Below are positions 63,452 to 64,000 of a stretch of 64,000 nt of DNA, piece by piece. The number at the start of each line of letters is the position of its first letter. Positions within the stretch are counted from its first letter, which is position 1. A program made the translations under genes and the position numbers. The DNA comes from Anisakis pegreffii (taxonomy: Eukaryota > Nematoda > Chromadorea > Rhabditida > Anisakidae), in contig JAPYMA010000118.1 in assembly GCA_035041965.1 (NCBI GenBank), positions 124,001 to 188,000 of the forward strand. Reading direction: 5' to 3'. The notes beneath the pieces were generated by a model. The model saw only the letters and a program-made list of their open reading frames with translations, did no database searches and was not told the DNA's origin.

Positions 63452-64000
63452 GAAGCAGCGCTGTCGTATTGCAGTCCTTCCTACTTTTTCGCTTTCCCCT
63501 TTCTCAGCTCGACAATTCATTTTTGTTTTAGCGCTGCGTATGCTCTTACAATTGTCGTACCGGTGCTTAACTATCGCCTCGCCTTTCCTCTTCTCAAAAC
63601 ACGTCGCGTTTTCATTTATATATCTTCTTCGTTTTATTTTTATTTTGATCATGTATATCAATAATTTATTTTTCATTTTCTTCTCTTCATTCTCATTATT
63701 ATTATCTTTATTATCATTATTACTGTTAATATGATTATTGTCATTACTAACTTTATACGTCATTTTCCCTATCCACCCTTGAAACGATATTGTCGTATAT
63801 CAATTCTACCTTTCATCGTTTCTCTCTTAATTGTTTGTGGCATGTGATCTCTGCCAAAAACTTTCTTTAAAAGCGATTTATTTCGCTTATTTGGTCACTG
63901 ACAATATTTAAATAATTACAAATCTACAATTATGCATCATTCATTTGATTGATCAGTGTTCCAATTTATTTACAATGTTTTTTGCGGAGTTTTATTGTCT
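63452..64000. other. csnk-1 3' region
   Basis: AT-rich DNA with an (ATT)n tract around 63695-63735. I see no canonical AATAAA on the plus strand before the window ends, so the transcript end is not located. No other gene is visible. Confidence 0.5.

Noticed and set aside
1..64000. CRISPR arrays, bacterial operons or rRNA genes
   Set aside because: None seen; the intron-rich genes and transposons are eukaryotic.

Overview
The window looks like nuclear DNA of a nematode. It is AT-rich, its genes are split into many short exons, its most similar gene families are the nematode peptide GPCRs, VER-type receptor tyrosine kinases and CK1-gamma, and it carries interstitial copies of the nematode telomere word TTAGGC. 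Introns of 0.1 to 9 kb and abundant hAT-type transposons suggest a genome less compact than that of Caenorhabditis. The species cannot be named from the sequence alone.

Layout. (1) 1-2780, minus strand: the 5' eight exons of a rhodopsin-like peptide GPCR, TM1 to the start of intracellular loop 3, running off the left edge. One of its introns holds a 60-bp-arm hairpin. (2) 2781-13853: intergenic, no convincing gene. (3) 13854-26231, minus strand: a 19-exon receptor tyrosine kinase with signal peptide, about seven Ig domains, one TM and a split kinase domain (VEGFR/PDGFR-like, nematode VER type). (4) 27067-39589: a transposon-rich block with a 6.6 kb hAT element (degenerate target duplication), a second hAT fragment nested in it, a telomere-word foldback, a decayed coding patch, a TA-flanked MITE, a 1.6 kb hAT with perfect 8-bp target duplication, a small hAT-like MITE and another 1.2 kb hAT-like element with perfect 8-bp duplication. 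(5) 40576-42567, plus strand: an intronless gene for a leucine-rich-repeat type I membrane protein. (6) 42568-59345: intergenic DNA plus a probable 9 kb first intron, with simple repeats, hairpins, MITEs and a degenerate telomeric tract. (7) 60339-63451, plus strand: casein kinase I gamma (csnk-1 orthologue), nine core coding exons with one GC-AG intron and a palmitoylation/polybasic tail; two further 5' coding exons at 50037 and 59346 are likely.

The host genes do not form a pathway by position. Three of them encode or act on membrane signalling: a peptide GPCR, a growth-factor-type RTK and an LRR surface protein, plus a membrane-anchored kinase. All exon joins were worked out by hand from reading frame, splice signals and family motifs; no alignment or transcript data was available. 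Coordinates of splice sites are therefore predictions, though frames close over the full length of each multi-exon model.
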